A DNA stretch of 64,000 bases from Gordionus sp. m RMFG-2023 (taxonomy: Eukaryota > Nematomorpha > Gordioida > Chordodea > Parachordodidae): assembly GCF_954871325.1 (NCBI RefSeq), contig NC_088776.1:40504569-40568568 (forward strand), written 5' to 3'. Within the stretch, counting starts at the first letter, position 1. Every line of letters begins with the position of its first letter. This document shows, piece by piece, positions 13,531 through 25,100 of the stretch. The position numbers and the translations under genes were made by a program. The notes beneath the pieces were generated by a model. That model had not been told where the DNA came from and made no database searches. It was given only the letters and a program-made list of their open reading frames with translations.

Positions 13531-13956
13531 GTGATAAAATTAGCATATCTTCCAACAGGGAAGTTAAGTTCCCAAAGTTGGAGGGACCCTTACATATACT
13601 TGGAAAGACTTGACGATTATTTCTCTCAAACAATTTTATCCGACTCAGTAAAAATTGAAACATTGATGAGCAATTTATCTGATGACCTATACGATAAAAT
13701 TAAGTCATTATGTACTAAGGAAGATATCAAAGATTATAAAATTATTATTAAAAAATTAAAATTTTTATTACCCAGTCAAGATGTTTGGATATTGACTGGG
13801 AAGTTTAACCTTGCTTCACAAGGTATTAATGAATCTTTTTTGGAATGGTTTTTTAGATTGTCTAAATTAAGTAGACAATGGAATTTTATTAATGATAATC
13901 GCATAAAAGAAAAATTGAGAACATATAGTGTAAATGACAATATAAAAAATAAATAA
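13531..13956 (+). pseudogene. gag-like segment of the Ty3/gypsy-like element
   Basis: The segment reads with WRDPYIYLERLDDYF near its start, a helical middle, and ESFLEWFFRLSKLSRQW, which resembles the retrotransposon gag core seen in Ty3/gypsy elements. An Asn-, Arg- and Tyr-rich stretch follows up to about 14640, before the protease. It is a fossil part of a broken element. Confidence 0.65.
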
Positions 13957-14656
13957 AATAAAAATATTAACTACACATTAGATGAAATGATTGAAATAGG
14001 AAGAAAATTAGATAGTATTAACATTAAATCAAAACATAACAATGTTAATTATGTTTTTAGTAGGGATAAAAATTTAATAAAAATAATGATAATAATAGAA
14101 ATAATGATAAGAATTTAGATACCCAAAGTATTTCTAATAGGAATGAGATTAATAGTAACTATAATAGACCTAATTATTATTCGAGTCAAAATTTTGATAG
14201 TAGGAATAGAATTCATGGTGATAACAATTTTAGTAATGTTAACGACAACAGGAATAGAAATTTTAGTAACGTTAATAACAATAACAATTATAATAATAAC
14301 AACTATAGAAATGATCAGTATAATAATAGTAACTATCAAAATTACAATTATCGGTATAACAACAGCAACAGAAACTTTCATAATAATAATCATCAATCTC
14401 ATAACAACAACTAAGGTAGGAACAACGCGTGGTTTAATTATAATTAGAGGAGGCAGATTCAATGTGACGATCAAAATCATAATAATTACCATATTACAAC
14501 AACAATTCAAGTTATGAAGGAAACAACAGGTGGCATAATAAGGATAACCAAAGAAAACAAATCGAATATGACGATCGTAATAGGTGGAAGGATTTTAATT
14601 AAAGAAAACAAATCCAGTATGATAATCAAAACTTCTACGATAGCAATAATTGTAAT

Positions 14657-15136
14657 ATGAACATTGAAGAAATTGGGGAAAATAAAGTTGACACTGTCAA
14701 AGATAATAATGAGAATGATTTCAATGTCAACAACCTGGCTGAAAATACAGACAAAAATGATGACAGTGCTTTTATGACTACTTTGAAATTAAATAATATT
14801 ACTACTACTATGCAGGTCGACACTGGATCAAAATATACAATCATACCTCATGATATGGCAAAAAAAATTGGTATAGGAGAAATGAAGAAATCCAGTTTGC
14901 GGCTTACAGCCTACGACGAAAACTTGGTTAAAATCATCGGGACAACTCAGGTTAAAGTAAGTTATGAAGGAATCACTAAATATTTACTAGCAGTAGTTGT
15001 AGAGTCGAGAAAGAATGCATTATTAGGAAGAATCTGGATCAATGCCTTTAAAAATATTTTAAATATATTCATAGGAAATGTCGATACCAATTATGAAGAC
15101 GAAATCAATAAACTTATTAAAGATTATGAATCATAA
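14657..15136 (+). pseudogene. Retroviral-type aspartic protease segment
   Basis: The segment contains TTMQVDTGSKYTIIP, the active-site VDTGS of retropepsins, followed further on by NALLGRIWINAF, the G-[RK]-x-W/D strand typical of these proteases. It lies directly upstream of reverse transcriptase sequence, as expected for Ty3/gypsy pol. It is a fossil part of the element at 13095-16932. Confidence 0.8.
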
Positions 15137-15830
15137 TTGACTAGCGAACCAATTAACAAAGTAAATGTCAAATTACATTTAAGATGTGACGCCCAACTTA
15201 CAATGATACCACCAAGACGTATACCGTATTCAAAGATTGATCTTGTGGGCAAAGAACTGAATAGATGGACACACGAAAAAATTATTGAGCCTGTAAATGA
15301 TGTGCTATGGGCGAGTCCTATAACCGCCGTATACAAAGATGATGGGAGCATCAGCCTTTGCGCAGATTTTAAAGACACTATAAACCCAGCTCTCGAAGAC
15401 TTTAGATACCCACTTCCACGTATAAATGATCTTATAGCTAAACTTTCAGAAGGTAAAAATTTACCAAAATCGATTTCAAAAATGCTTTTCTACAAGTTCC
15501 GATCGATAAAAATAGCAGAAAATTTTTGACTATATCTACACATATGGGATACTACCAATTTACCAGACTTCCTTTTGGGTTGAAAACTTCATCTGCAATA
15601 TTCCAACAAATCATGGATCAGATTTTCGGTGATATGAAAGATGTCATATTTTATCATGATGACTTATTAATAACTGGAAATAACGATGAAGCACATAACA
15701 ACATCAAAAAGGTCTTTGAGAGAATATTATCGTACTGGTTAGTACCTAACTCCGCCAAAAGTTTATTTTTTAAAAATAAAGTTAGGTTCCTGGGTCATGA
15801 TATTGACGCCAAGGGGATTCATGCTAATCA
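15137..15830 (+). pseudogene. Reverse transcriptase segment, Ty3/gypsy type
   Basis: Recognisable motifs include PPRRIPYSKIDLV, WASPITAVYKDDGSISLCAD, YPLPRINDLI, YYQFTRLPFGLKTSSAIFQQ and a YxDD-type catalytic motif followed by LLITG, then VRFLGHDI. This is the standard motif order of gypsy reverse transcriptases. It is a fossil, part of the element at 13095-16932. Confidence 0.85.
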
Positions 15831-15831
15831 T

Positions 15832-16125
15832 GACAAATTTTTATTTAATTACAGAAATACTCGTAATGACACTACAGGAGTTACACCGTCTAAGAGGATG
15901 TTTAACCGTGATATTAGAGTGAAATGGGACTTATTGAGACCGTTGGAGGAGAAGGAGAATAAAATAAACGTTACTTTACTACGAAATAGAACCTTCAACA
16001 CAGGAGATTTTGTTTGTTATAAAGTACAAGGGATTGACACGTGTGACAAAGGGACAATTAATTTGAAGGAAAGCGACACTATGTTCTATGTCTATACAGA
16101 AAAGGGTATTAGAGGAAACACCTAG
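15832..16125 (+). pseudogene. Integrase C-terminal-like segment
   Basis: FNYRNTRNDTTGVTPSKRMF followed by basic residues and RTFNTGDFVCYK resembles the end of the integrase core and the C-terminal tail of Ty3/gypsy integrases (YRNT.H.TTG.SP...F). It is a fossil part of the same broken element. Confidence 0.65.
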
Positions 16126-16752
16126 ACCAATTAAGAAAGAGAGAATGCTATAACACATTTGCATACCATGACTCTCCTAAGAAGGACGGAAGTGAGGTCA
16201 AAAATATTAAAACTAATGATAAAAATATTGATACCGAATCCTAGACCGATACGAAGTAGACAAAAACCTGTTTATCTAAAAGATTATATAACTTAGTATA
16301 TTAAAACAGGTAAAAATAAATACTAAAATATGTAAAAATAAATTAAAAACTAAAACACAAAATAAAAATAAAAACGCTAAAAATATCATATAAAAAATAA
16401 AAACGCCAAAAATATTATCAAACAATCTTGTTGATTTATCATCCTTTTATTATTCTAACATCCAAATTTGATCAATTCTCTAATTATTCATATATTCTGA
16501 AATCCTATTTAATAATGATAATTTTACATTGGTGATAATAACAATTTTGTAAAATTGACAATGATAACGAATTTAGCTTGACGACGAGCCAGCGTACTCA
16601 AACGATATTAACAAACCAACGTGATAGAATCAAGCCAACGACTACAATGACTTATGAACGACTTGAACAGTCAAAATGAACAACCATTTGAACGACATAT
16701 TTTCTATGATAGCTCAGATGGATTATGGGAAGGCTTTTCAGAAGAAGGGGAA

Positions 16753-16932
16753 TGTTGATTGATTTTTTTTATTTAACTTGCTTTAAAATATATATTTCGC
16801 TTAAATTGTTTTTTTTATAATACATATATATATACCTTATTTTATATTTATTTTTAGTCTCATTTTTTAGTTTTAGAATAAAATAATTATAACTTAAACC
16901 GTTTTTCTTACCATCGTTATTGTTATATAGCA
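16753..16932 (+). repeat. 3' LTR of the Ty3/gypsy-like element
   Basis: The 180-bp repeat matches the 5' LTR, begins TGTTGATTGATT and ends TTGTTATATAGCA. A polypurine tract lies immediately upstream (16742-16752) and the target duplication CCTTA immediately downstream. Confidence 0.88.
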
Positions 16933-16937
16933 CCTTA

Positions 16938-17975
16938 GTTAGTAATAAAATAACATAAATTAACAATCATTTAATATTTAAAAAAACATTGGAAAATTAA
17001 ATTGATTAAAAATTTATTTTATTAAAATTATTATACCTGGGTTTTATTTAATTTCAATGAACTAAGAACAAGAAATACAATCACAAATGTTGGCTATATT
17101 ATTTCTACATAAATAAATATAAAATTATAATATAATAAGTTAATCAAAACTTAGCTTTAACTCTACTCAAACTCAAACGAAAGCGTTTTCACTTTTGAGA
17201 AAAAAACAAAACACGTGGTAATGATGTATAACATCAAGCGACGTCATTGATATTTTATCCATTAAAATATAGTAAACGATATGATAATTCTCAAGGAATT
17301 TGATATTCAAATAATAGAGATATCATTAATAATAAATATATGATAAGAGAAAATAATGTGAACATAATAAAAAAAAATTTTGATCGGCCTCTTTTTTGAT
17401 ATGATATTTTCCTCTGATGGGCCTCAAAAATCGACATTTTCTCGTGGCCTCGTGGACAAATTGCTTACCTGATCTTATGGCCAGTTCACCCCAGCGGCTC
17501 ACTAATCATATCCAGTCGCTTATATACTTTCAATCTTCCTAAGAAACCATTTATAAAATAGAACCAAAATTAAAAAATTCCGATTTTTAAAATTCCGGGT
17601 CAGATCAAAAAAAATGATATTTACGATTAAATAGTATAAAATTTTAAATTTCATGGATAACTGAATCGCTAAAAAGAGTCTACGATACAGGGATCTATTT
17701 TATTTTCCCTAATTAAGATGTATTTGTATTTGAACATTAAATTGGTGGTTTCACTAAATTTTGGCTAAAAATATTCTTTTTATTTTTTTTAAATGCATTT
17801 TGCCAATCACAGTAAATTTAAGCAAATGAACTCCATATTAACCAGTTTTATTTTGAGTTATACCATTAGATCTTTTATTTTATTATATATTATACAAAAT
17901 TTCATTATTATAATAAATATATATTTTTAAAATAAATGTATACTGATATATAATAGTTACAAATTTTTAATATTT
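16938..17975. other. Intergenic region between the LTR element and the TANC stop
   Basis: A+T-rich sequence with no gene seen. The part next to 17976 is presumably TANC 3' UTR on the minus strand. An AATAAAATAAAAG stretch on the minus strand near 17884-17872 is a candidate polyadenylation signal, about 95 bases after the stop. Confidence 0.4.
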
Positions 17976-19141
17976 TTAAGCCACGGGAAAAACGAAATTT
18001 ATATTAAGGTTAGAATCCGTCAAACTATTTTCAAGGTTTGTTAATAGAGATTTATACGTTTTATTCTCCGGCTCTAATATTTCCTTGGCGTTTTTGATGT
18101 CCTTTAACGCGTTGTTGATTTGACTTTTTTTTAAATAAATAAGAACATGATTAATATGGGTGATTGAAAATTTTTTTTCGTTGCATAAATTTTAATCAAG
18201 TTCATCAAATATAAATAATTTTGAAATAAACTTACTTTTGACTTTTATTGATGAGGGCTCTTATGTAATAAGCTTCTAAACATTTTGGGTTAATTTTTAA
18301 GGTCTTGGAAGCATAATCAATAGCTAGCGGATAATTCTAAATAAAAAAAAATATGAATGAAATAGTTTGGTTTCTCTAAGATGATATAATTTTAAGTGTT
18401 TTGGGAAAATAAATATAAAATACTATTGATTATTACCTGTTGAAATAATTTGCACCGAGATAAATTGACGTATATATTGACTTCGAGTTCTGTAAAAGAG
18501 CTCACCAAATCGTCGCATTTCTCACTGACTAGAGCCAAAATATCTATCCCACTTTCTCGTGGGGATTTGTGTCCATCTTCAAATGCATTGGTTTTACTGA
18601 TCGATGGAAACTTTTTCAGTGCGTATTCGTACCTGTAAACGGCGTCTGGTATCGTGGAGCTTGTGTGCGTTAGAACTTTGGCATCCTGAACTATTTTGGA
18701 CAAAAATATGTATTGCAACGAAAGAACGGCTTTAATAGCTTTTACGAATGAAGTGTTTCGGGAGTAAAATGATTGTGTAGTTTTGATTTTGGCTTCATTT
18801 TGTGTCGAAGTGAAGATTAAATTTAGCGAATCGGCTGCAAGACTCATAAGCTTCCATGCATTAGCTCTAATCTTGGCTCCTCGGTTCAGAAATGTGTTTA
18901 TTATAGATAGATATGGATTAGTACAAATGTCATTCTCATTATTAGTATGCGAGGCATCTGATAGATACTCAAACTCGGACACTACGTATTTTTGATTAAG
19001 TAATTTTAAGGAGTATGACGTATGGGACATTTTATTTTCGATATCTCGTAGATGTGAATAAATTGTTAAGTCTAGAGGGGATAAGCTTTCATTATCAAGG
19101 GTGTCAAGTGGAGAATCTCCTATATCTATCAACATTTCAAC
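17976..19141 (-). CDS. TANC last ankyrin unit and TPR exons, with stop codon
   Basis: Exon 19141-18437 finishes the ankyrin region (VEMLIDIGDSPLDTLDNESL, then FLNRGAKIRANAW) and holds YRYEYALKKFP and LEVNIYVNLSRC, diagnostic of the TANC TPR region. Exon 18336-18236 gives YPLAIDYASKTLKINPKCLE and then AYYIRALI. Exon 18123-17976 gives INNALKDIKNAKEILEPENK and ends FVFPVA with TAA. A roughly 30-residue insert follows ALKKFP. Ending here removes the whole C-terminal tail known from vertebrate TANC. Confidence 0.92.
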
Positions 19142-22100
19142 CTTTATTATAATAGTATTTAATTATAAATTTAGTTAGAAAAGTTTTGTGAAAAAAAATA
19201 TTAATTTAGAATATATACATAAGAGTTAAGAAAAAAGATAATGGTGAAATAATTACTATGATATTTCTGCCAGTATGAGCCGCTAAGTGTAGTGGTGTCC
19301 GACCTAACTTGTCTACAATGTTGAGCAAAAAATGAGCTTTCTTTACCAGGTACAAGCATACATCTGTATGACCGTTATAGCATGCCCAATGTAATGCTGA
19401 CCAGCCTTGTTTATCCAGCGCAGTAATGTTGGCTCCTGTTATAACATAAATTAAATTTTATAAAAATTGAATTTTAATAATTTTTCATGAATATTTTTAA
19501 TTGAAATCAAAAAATGGCATATAGGATTTTGAATAAATAATTTTTTTTATATTTTCATTAAACAGCATATATAATTGAAAATTTTTTGTATTATATTAAA
19601 ATTGTAGAAAAAATCAAACCTTCATTGATCAGATGTTTCAGAAGTAATGAATGTCCTTGTGAGGCAGCAAAAATGACGGCCGTTCGTTTACTAAAAACAT
19701 CACAAGCTTCAAAGAAGATGGTTGATATTTTTGAGCCTATATTTTCCTCTCTATAATATTGGCAGAGTAAGTTAAAGGTTTTAAGATCTCCAATATAAGA
19801 GCAACATATTAACGGAGTGACGCCCCTAAGATAAGATAAGCCCTCTGTTTTATTTGTAGGGGCAGTGAATGCTTGTCCATATATATCCGCCTTCGCGGTA
19901 TTTACCAAAAATTGGATTGTATGCTGTCTTTTATCACAGCTAAAATCGATCTGGGTTTTAGCTTGAGAATTTAAAAAATTGATATCCAAGTTTGTACTGA
20001 GATCGGGGGAGTTAAGAATAGAGCTAGTTAATATAGCAGCACACAATGGAGTAATTGCATAGTAGGTGTTATTAAAACGTTGTTGAGAATTTATATTAAT
20101 ATAGAATGGGGTGTTGTAAGACGAATCAACTAAAATCTTAGGATTTGGTGAGTTATGTTGAAATTGCTCCAATATAAATTTGCAAGCCTTTATAAATATA
20201 ACATATAAGTGCTATAGGAAAGATAAGAATTATTTTAAAAAATTAATAAATAAATTTATCAGTGTTTAAATAAAGTTAAAATTTAATTTTAAGTTTTTAC
20301 CGATATGTTCGAATGTGCGCATGCGAATAAAAAAGATCTTTGAATATGTTTAGTAATTGCATTGAATTCCGTCTCTGAGTTAGGTAAACAAGATGTGAGC
20401 AAAAATGTAATCACGTCATATTGCTCCGAAATTATGGCATATTCTAGAGCACTTGAATCTTTATCATCGGTCCTCCAAAAATTAATGTGAGGCCTTTTAA
20501 GTTGTAATGATTGCAAAAATCTCATGTTTCCTTCTCTGGAAGCTATCATTATACTATTCATTTTATCAAGTTCATTCACAGCATACGGATCTGCACCGTT
20601 TTCTATTAACATTTCTGCAAAATCTATTAATCTTGGATCAGCTACCGCCCAATTTAACAAAGTAAAAAGACAATCATTATTCATCTTGAAAAGAATGTTA
20701 GAATCAGCTCCACACATTATGAGCAAACGACTAATCTATAATTATTTAAAGTCAATATTAAATATTAATAATAAAGAAATTAAACATTAATTTTTTTTAA
20801 TATAGAAACAGAGTAATTTAACATATCTTCAAAATTAATGTGATATATAAAAAATAAACTAACATCACTATCAGGCTGATATAAGTTATTCGGAATCGTT
20901 AAAGCTCTAGTGAGCATTTCGGAACTGCAATACTTTTTCAATACTGTAAGATCCGGAGATGCTTGATTTGTAGATTTTATTAAATGCGAAGCCGCCTCGT
21001 AGATATTCAAATAATTACTATTATTATTGATTTTTCCATGTTCAAGAATAGATAAAATGTCGTTAGATATAATACGGTGTCCAATTCTTAAATTTATTGC
21101 AAAAAGGTATTAAAAATATATAAAATATTCAAATGAAGTTTAAATGAAGTTTAAATGTTAAAAAAAAGAAAAGAAAAACACTGACTTCCAATCGATGGAA
21201 AATCTCAGTCTGTGATGACTCCTATTGATAAGCCAATCCCGTAGTGATGGATGTGACAAATATATCAATACGTCCCTAAAACATGTTTTATTGAGATAGG
21301 CATTGCGACTCCTACTTTTTACTAGCGATTCTCTCTCATTTCTTTCGGAAGGATGCAGCGTAATAATTTGATATTTAGTAAAAGTTGCTAGGATATTATC
21401 AACCATGCCCCTTAAATCACCTTTATCGGTAGAAACGAGATTTTCCTTTATGTTCTTTTGGTCGCATATTAGGGAAAATGAGTCGTTTAAAGAAATATCG
21501 AGTGTATTTGGCATCGTGTTGATTTCGGCAATATAGTTATCCTTGAACCATTTATTCATAATTCTTAAGAATTGAAATCGAGTCATTGGCCTAAAAGAAG
21601 CCACTAAAATGGATAATGCTATGTCAAAAAAACCTTTTTTAAATGTGCTAGCTATAGGAAATGCTCGGTTAAAACGTAGCGCGAATATTTCATCTAACGA
21701 GCGAGGAAGTATTTTAAAGGAAGAATTTTTAACGACTAAATCCCCGGATTGAATCAGGTCAAGCACACTTTCTATGTAAAGTAAATTGCCCTGACTCATT
21801 TCTACTAGATTATCCACTAGTTTCGGCAAAAGCGTGGCCGCTTGAAGGCGCTGCTCATAATCCCTCACTTTAGAATTTTGTAGAGGTATCTGATTATGCA
21901 AGGAATGAGAGGATGATAAGGAACTGGAAGAATTAGAGGAAGACGTTGAATTGTTTGATACGATTGACATACTCGATGTTATTGTGGATGAATTAATTTG
22001 ACGAGAATCGGTGTGAGGTGTTTCCATCAAATATTCGTTATCGCAAGCCCCTACTACATTATCGTATATCGCCTTCGGATTCAATTGAATTCTCCGTCCG

Positions 22101-25100
22101 ATAAAACGGTATGCGTCTTCCTTAACTGAAACCACTCTGTCTGTACTTTTGCCTTCGTTGGCCAGCTCATCCGAACAACCATCAAGACTTATCGAAAGGG
22201 TAATGAATTCTTGACTAGTTAATAATCCTCCCATTCTCATTTGTTGGTCAGCTTCTCGAGCAGTGAATATGATTTTTAACCAAGGTGGTATCAAAGGGAG
22301 ACAGGAGTAAGTTACGAAGTTGCATAAATCGAATTTCGTCTCCGTGTTAATGAGATCGTCAATTAATATAACGAAAGCTTTATTTTGAGGTAGGCAGCCT
22401 CTCAATTTTAATTTCTCTAGTGGAGCCACTATTAATCGATAAAAGGCCTCGACTGGGTCGGCTTCAACAACCGAGGATGATTGAAATATAATGTTATTAC
22501 AGTGAAGAGGCCAATAGTGAAGCATGGCTTGGGAGAGTTGACGAGCTATATTGATTACGAAATGAGGAACAGACAACGTGGACACATCTTCCAGCTGGCA
22601 AAAGTGGTAAGCCAATACGCTCTGTCCCAGACATTCTAAAGGTAATATCATTTGGTCATCAAAAGAAGTTTCGTTTTCGCCACTATGAAGGACAGAAATC
22701 TTCTTAGAGGAAAACTTATCTAATAAAATGGTCTTTCTTGTATCGTCAATTTCTTCCTTATCAGCGCCGCGTCTGTCAAATCGGGTCATGATTAATGGTT
22801 TTGTAGGCGGGCTCCTGTTAGGAATACGAAAGGAGGCCGAAGCGTTTAGCAAACTTGTTTTCCTGCGAATTATGGATTCGGGTGACATTTTGGTACTGAA
22901 TTTTTTGAATAAGAGCGGGGTCGTTATAATAGGATACTCTGTTTGATGTTTATTTAGTTTAGGAACACCAGCCTTATCATAAAAATTTTCCAGCCTCCGA
23001 TTTCTCCTTTGAAGCTGGGGCGTAAGTAATAGTCTATCAGTGCATAGATTAGGGTGATTTAATTGACTGTTGCTATCAATATTGTTGTTAATGCTATTGG
23101 ATGTACACCGATAATTTTGAGAATTTTTGTCTTTATCGCTATCCTTATTGTATGAACAGTTTTGATTATTTGATTGAGCTTGTCGTTCCCGCATTTGTAA
23201 CGATAATATTAAATTGTCTATTTTAAAAAATTTAAAGGGTTAAAATTATTATAGTTTATATTATTATTCTAAAATTACACGTTTTTAATATAAATATATA
23301 AATTAAATACTGTTTTATTTACCATTTATGAACGATATGTCATAATTGGTTGATGAAGCATTATTTAACAAAGCGGATGCATCGTTCCTAAAAACTGGAC
23401 TATGTCTAAGTATTTCCCTTAAGATAGCAGTTTTCCCTGAACCCGTTTTTCCTGTTATTACGAATCCCTTAATTTCCAATTCATCTTCATCTTTGTTTCG
23501 GAGCCCATTTAAATTAAGTTTCTATATAACAATAAAATTTAAATTCTAAAAGAATGGCCCTTAAACATTACACATTGAATTATAATCATTCTTCTAACCC
23601 ATACTATAGTTTTTAATTACTAAGTATAAAAATACAAACCTTCAAATTAACTATACATTATATTTAATAAAATTTAAAAAGGCTAAATATAAAATATAAT
23701 TATATATATAATACGTGACAATTTTGTAGTATCCATATTTTTACAATAAAAAAATTTTGTAATTTTTTTTCAAAATTTATAAATAATAATTTGAATATAT
23801 TTTTTTTAAAAATAGGGGAAAATCCCCCCCCCCTCCTCTTCTATGGATAAAAAGGGGGTTTCAAATTCTTGAATTTTATTTGGTCAGGTTTAAAATATCT
23901 TTTATTAGAGCAAAGCATATTTTTACCACATTTTAAATTTTTTACTTTTAAGTATAAGTCTGACCCTGCCTTTATAGTTAGCGTGAATTCGCGGCGAAGG
24001 AATGCAGGGTAAATGCTAAAGAATGGAAAATAATGTATTTTATATTTTACTTGTATCATATTTGTATATATCCAATTTCTTTCAACGAATATTGAATTCG
24101 TTTTATCTAAATAAGGCAAGGGGAATTTCAACGTTTGATCAAAGTTTTCGCACTCTTTACCGGTGTTAAAGAGATCATCTAATGTAAATAAGCAAATAAT
24201 TTAATTGAAAGTTTGTTTTTTTAATATTAAAACATTATAACTTTAATAATGTACATAAAAGAAAGCTACAAAAAAAATCTTCGTGTAATAAAATAAAAAT
24301 GTTTTACTTAAAAAAGTATAGCTAAGTTTTGGGTTTATTTCTTCAATAATTTTGCATTGCGAATCGGAAGTTGGTTCATAATGATTTTCAAGTTTTGTCC
24401 ACACATTTTTCTCTTTCATTATGTGTACTCCTCTATCATTATTCTGCACATCATTTCGAACGCGAACATCATGGCAGTTATCTTCCGTTAATGTTTTCCT
24501 TCTCTCATCGATCCAAATAGACTTAGTATTTCTTCCACTCGCATAGACAGATTCCTTTTCGTTGATTGGAAACTTCCTAAAAGTTTCTTTTTCGTAATCC
24601 CTGTCAATCGAAATACTGGAATCAACATGCATCGAATCTAATGCGATATTGATACATTTTTCTTTGAGTTTGCTACCGCGTTTATTATTATATTTTAGAC
24701 CCCCGTTATACTTTTCTGTCAAGATTATTTGGTCTTTAATGTCCGAATTTCTGAGGCCCTCTTTTTCTTCGCCGTAATAATAGTGTTGGATTGATGCTTT
24801 CCTCTGCACTTTTCTATTTTTAATTATTTTGATGGATTCTTTAGTTTGTATACTAGGATTCGGATTAGAATATAAAATATCATCTTTACGGTTATTTGTG
24901 TTGCAAGGAGAATAATTTGAGCCCAAAGATCCTTCGTACCCTAAATCATCGGAACCTAGTCGAGAATAAATTGATATTAGATAGTTAAATAAATATTTTA
25001 TATTGAATTATAAAAAATGAACCTTTTTTTCTTAAAATCAAATAAATTATATTAGAGTCCTACAGGGCCGACCCATCATCCTGGCCCACACCAGACCGGC

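Larger units (their letters stand above)
13095..16932 (+). mobile_element. Ty3/gypsy-like LTR retrotransposon, broken
   Basis: This is a 3.84-kb element with LTRs of 196 and 180 bp that begin TGTTGATTGATT and end in CA. It is flanked by a perfect 5-bp target duplication CCTTA (13090-13094 and 16933-16937). A TGGTGCCCCGG primer-binding-like stretch directly follows the first LTR (13291-13301). A purine tract AGAAGGGGAA directly precedes the second LTR. Recognisable parts run in the order gag-like, Asn-rich segment, aspartic protease, reverse transcriptase and an integrase-tail segment, which is the Ty3/gypsy order. The element is shorter than a full gypsy element and looks broken, with several breaks. 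The LTRs differ at a fair number of sites, so it is not recent, but the duplication is intact. Confidence 0.9.

Noticed and set aside
14115-14517. Long open frames on both strands full of Ile, Val, Thr and Met
   Set aside because: They are antisense and shifted-frame shadows of the repetitive Asn-rich segment of the LTR element; the composition is that of repeated AAT/AAC codons read out of frame.
22728-22946. Plus-strand frame inside the TANC NTPase exon
   Set aside because: Antisense shadow; the minus-strand exon has continuous TANC similarity.
23341-23549. Plus-strand frame overlapping the Walker A exon
   Set aside because: The minus strand encodes GKTGSGKT with correct splice sites and phases, so the plus frame is a shadow.
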